Assembly (NCBI GenBank): GCA_030823965.1
Contig: JAVBYP010000240.1
Location: 1 to 7,747 of the forward strand
Source: Sideroxydans sp.
Lineage (GTDB): Bacteria; Pseudomonadota; Gammaproteobacteria; Burkholderiales; Gallionellaceae
DNA: 7,747 nt
Reading direction: 5' to 3'
Part shown: one piece after another, positions 6,048 to 7,747 of the stretch
Layout of the letters: every line of letters starts with the position of its first letter
Position numbering within the stretch: position 1 is the first letter of the stretch
The notes under the pieces: generated by a model
The model's input: the letters and a program-made list of their open reading frames with translations, nothing else
Told to the model about the DNA's origin: nothing
The model's database searches: none
Made by a program: the position numbers and the translations under genes

Positions 6048-7481
6048 TTATGCGTTAGCTGGAACAGCGTTAGCACTGCGCGCCGCACTTGCTGTGCGCA
6101 CAGTCATCACGATGTTGTAGAGAGCGATCCAGGTACCGATGTTGAAGATCAGACCGCCGATAGCACGCATCGCGTAGTACGGATGCATAGCGGAAACTGA
6201 TTCAACGAAGGTATAGGTCAGCGTGCCGTACTCGTCATAGTCGCGCCACATCAGACCCTGCATGATTCCAGAGACCCACATCGCTACGACATAGATTACG
6301 GTACCGATAGTCGCCAACCAGAAGTGGACGTTAACCAGACCTTCAGAGTACATCTTCTCTACGCCCCACAGCTTTTTAACCATGTGGTACATCGCGCCGT
6401 AGGCAACCATCGCCATCCAGCCCAACGCGCCAGAGTGAACGTGACCAACCGTCCAGTCAGTATAGTGAGACAGTGCGTTCACAGTCTTGATGGACATCAC
6501 TGGACCTTCGAAGGTGGACATCGCGTAGAACGCCAAAGCCACAACCAAGAAGCGCAAGATGTAGTCAGTACGCAATTTGTCCCATGCGCCGGACAAAGTC
6601 ATCATACCGTTCATCGCGCCACCCCAAGATGGGATGATCATCGCCAGAGATACTGCGGCGCCAAGGGATCCAGTCCAGTCAGGCAATGCTGTGTATTGCA
6701 AGTGGTGCGCGCCCAACCAAACGTAACCGAAAGACAGTGCCCAGAAGTGCAACACAGACAAACGATACGAGAACACTGGCTTGCCAGCTTGCTTAGGAAC
6801 GAAGTAGTACATGATGGCCAAGAAGCCGCCAGTCAAGTAGAAACCCACCGCATTGTGACCCCACCACCATTGGATCATAGCGTCTTGAACGCCAGAGTAG
6901 ATGGAGAAGGAGTTAGTCATGCTGACAGGGATCGCCATGCTGTTCACAACGTGCAGATACGTGATCATCACGATCATGCCCATAGTGAACCAGTTAGACA
7001 CATAGATATGCGAAGTCTTGCGGATGCCGATGGTCATGATGTAGTTGAATCCGTACATCAACCAAACGACCGCGATCGCGATATCGATAGGCCATTCCAA
7101 TTCAGCGTATTCCTTACCAGAGGTCCAGCCCAGGGGCAGAGTGATCACTGCGGATACAATGATCAGATTCCAACCAATGAACGTCGCCCATGCCAGCTTG
7201 TTGCTCCACAGAGCAGTCGAGCCAGTACGTTGAACGATGTAAAAACCTGTTGCCATCAGCGCGCAACCACCGAACGCAAAGATCACAGCGTTGGTGTGTA
7301 ATGGACGCAAACGACCGAATGTGATCCATTCAAGGTCAAAGTTTAAGAACGGCCACGCCAATTCGGATGCCACATACACACCGACCAACGTGCCCACAAC
7401 TGCATAAATGGCGGCGGCGATGGTAAACCAACGCACTACCTCCATGTCGTACTTTACTGGTGTCGCTTGAGTAGCTGCCAC
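6048..7481 (-). CDS. ccoN: CcoN, catalytic subunit I of cbb3 cytochrome c oxidase
   Basis: 477-residue polytopic membrane protein that reduces O2 at a haem b3-CuB centre and pumps protons. All expected ligands are visible: H62 and H349 for haem b; H347 for haem b3 ([10 protein letters not shown]); H209 ([10 protein letters not shown]), H259 and H260 (GAHHLQY) for CuB; Y253 (SFGYVW), the C-family cross-linked tyrosine; and E325 (STFEGP), matching the conserved glutamate of this family. The lack of the A-type HPEVY motif confirms a C-type oxidase. I place the start at GTG 7481, preceded by GGAGGAG with a 6-base spacer. The open frame extends upstream to a GTG at 7553, but that 24-residue extension has no good ribosome-binding site. 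First gene of the operon, behind an FNR-type promoter. Confidence 0.98.
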   Translation of the reverse strand: MAATQATPVKYDMEVVRWFTIAAAIYAVVGTLVGVYVASELAWPFLNFDLEWITFGRLRPLHTNAVIFAFGGCALMATGFYIVQRTGSTALWSNKLAWATFIGWNLIIVSAVITLPLGWTSGKEYAELEWPIDIAIAVVWLMYGFNYIMTIGIRKTSHIYVSNWFTMGMIVMITYLHVVNSMAIPVSMTNSFSIYSGVQDAMIQWWWGHNAVGFYLTGGFLAIMYYFVPKQAGKPVFSYRLSVLHFWALSFGYVWLGAHHLQYTALPDWTGSLGAAVSLAMIIPSWGGAMNGMMTLSGAWDKLRTDYILRFLVVALAFYAMSTFEGPVMSIKTVNALSHYTDWTVGHVHSGALGWMAMVAYGAMYHMVKKLWGVEKMYSEGLVNVHFWLATIGTVIYVVAMWVSGIMQGLMWRDYDEYGTLTYTFVESVSAMHPYYAMRAIGGLIFNIGTWIALYNIVMTVRTASAARSANAVPANA

Positions 7482-7487
7482 AGTAAT

Positions 7488-7494
7488 CTCCTCC
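7488..7494 (-). promoter_or_regulatory. Ribosome-binding site that fixes the ccoN start at GTG 7481
   Basis: The minus strand reads GGAGGAG, ATTACT, GTG. This near-perfect complement to the 16S tail at 6 bases decides between GTG 7481 and the upstream in-frame GTG at 7553. Confidence 0.85.
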
Positions 7495-7587
7495 CCAGAG
7501 CAAGTTAAAAAACCAATGCGCCCAACACACCAATGAACTGGAATGCGTGGCACACCCTTTTACTACCTATTTCTAAAGCGCGGCAAA

Positions 7588-7610
7588 TTGTCGCAGTGCG
7601 ACGCCGACAA
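7588..7610 (-). other. Overlapping inverted repeats in the ccoN leader
   Basis: Two dyads share one arm. GTCGCA-G-TGCGAC (7590-7602) is perfect, six bases each side of one. TTGTCG (7588-7593) is also complementary to CGACAA (7605-7610). In RNA the two pairings exclude each other. The site lies between the predicted transcription start and the ribosome-binding site, so it may be a leader RNA structure or a DNA operator. No function is shown. Confidence 0.4.
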
Positions 7611-7684
7611 GTAAAGCCAAAACTAGTTCCACGCCTCACATACCCCACTAAAACTGTCGGGATGGCATAACAACACTTGGTCGA

Positions 7685-7690
7685 ATACTA
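7685..7690 (-). promoter_or_regulatory. -10 element of the ccoN promoter
   Basis: The minus strand reads TAGTAT (five of six to TATAAT). Taking the first transcribed base seven positions on, at 7678 (an A), the FNR box centre falls at -41.5 exactly. The leader would then be 197 bases long. No good -35 is needed or seen at the right distance, as expected for an activator-dependent promoter. Confidence 0.6.
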
Positions 7691-7712
7691 GGGAATATCC
7701 CTGTTGCGGGAT

Positions 7713-7726
7713 TTGATATAAATCAA
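7713..7726 (-). promoter_or_regulatory. FNR/ANR-family binding box upstream of ccoN
   Basis: TTGATATAAATCAA is a perfect match to the FNR consensus TTGAT-N4-ATCAA. FNR/ANR/FixK proteins activate cbb3 operons at low oxygen in many Proteobacteria. Position relative to the TAGTAT -10 is that of a class II activator site. The box is symmetric and so could also serve a divergent gene beyond the window. Confidence 0.88.
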
Positions 7727-7747
7727 AAAGTGTCAAGGCTGAATATT

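Noticed and set aside
6324..7301. 325-residue open frame on the plus strand opposite ccoN
   Set aside because: Its translation is rich in His, Arg and Gln with no domain or membrane pattern. It is a codon-bias shadow of ccoN, which has all catalytic ligands.
7482..7553. Upstream extension of ccoN to a GTG at 7553
   Set aside because: Strong Shine-Dalgarno at 7488-7494 favours GTG 7481. The extension has no ribosome-binding site and does not look like a CcoN N-terminus.
7731..7736. TTGACA on the minus strand, a perfect -35 hexamer
   Set aside because: No acceptable -10 lies 16-18 bases downstream (AATCCC there). The FNR box with TAGTAT explains the promoter better.
1..7747. Search for CRISPR arrays, tRNA, rRNA, insertion sequences or attachment sites
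   Set aside because: No regularly spaced repeats, cloverleaf, transposase or flanking direct repeats were found by eye. The locus looks like ordinary core-genome metabolism.

Overview
The window is one strand-uniform locus: every gene I can support reads on the minus strand. It encodes a cbb3-type (C-family) haem-copper cytochrome c oxidase and its maturation factors, in the classic order ccoN-ccoO-ccoQ-ccoP, a small membrane ORF, ccoG-ccoH-ccoI. Gene order, codon use, moderate GC content and the general look of the proteins suggest a betaproteobacterium. I lean towards the Nitrosomonadales/Gallionellales side, but the exact lineage is a guess from memory.

Layout in transcription order (high to low coordinates): (1) a 266-base leader/promoter region (7482-7747) with a perfect FNR/ANR-type box, TTGAT-N4-ATCAA, whose centre lies exactly 41.5 bases from the start predicted by a TAGTAT -10 element. 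This is the textbook class II geometry for activation under low oxygen. (2) ccoN, ccoO, ccoQ and ccoP, the structural subunits, tightly packed (10-base gap, 8-base overlap, ATGA overlap). (3) A GC-rich stem-loop without a T-run, then a 45-46 residue single-helix ORF with a good ribosome-binding site, then a perfect 16-bp stem flanked by A5/T5, which looks like a strong intrinsic terminator. (4) ccoG, ccoH and the start of ccoI, the assembly block: polyferredoxin copper reductase, FixH-like factor and copper P-type ATPase. ccoI runs off the low-coordinate end, so about 200 C-terminal residues are missing.

How it works together: CcoN holds haem b, haem b3 and CuB and reduces O2. CcoO (one haem c) and CcoP (two haems c) feed it electrons from periplasmic cytochromes. 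CcoQ stabilises the complex. CcoI exports copper across the inner membrane for CuB, CcoG reduces Cu(II), and CcoH helps the subunits assemble. The promoter architecture predicts induction at low oxygen. The internal terminator predicts that structural subunits are made in excess over assembly factors.

I see no radically new system. The items most worth a second look are the unnamed microprotein between ccoP and ccoG, the internal terminator and stem-loop that bracket it, a roughly 40-residue insertion with two cysteines in CcoO, and the HP-to-HG change in the nucleotide-binding domain of CcoI.
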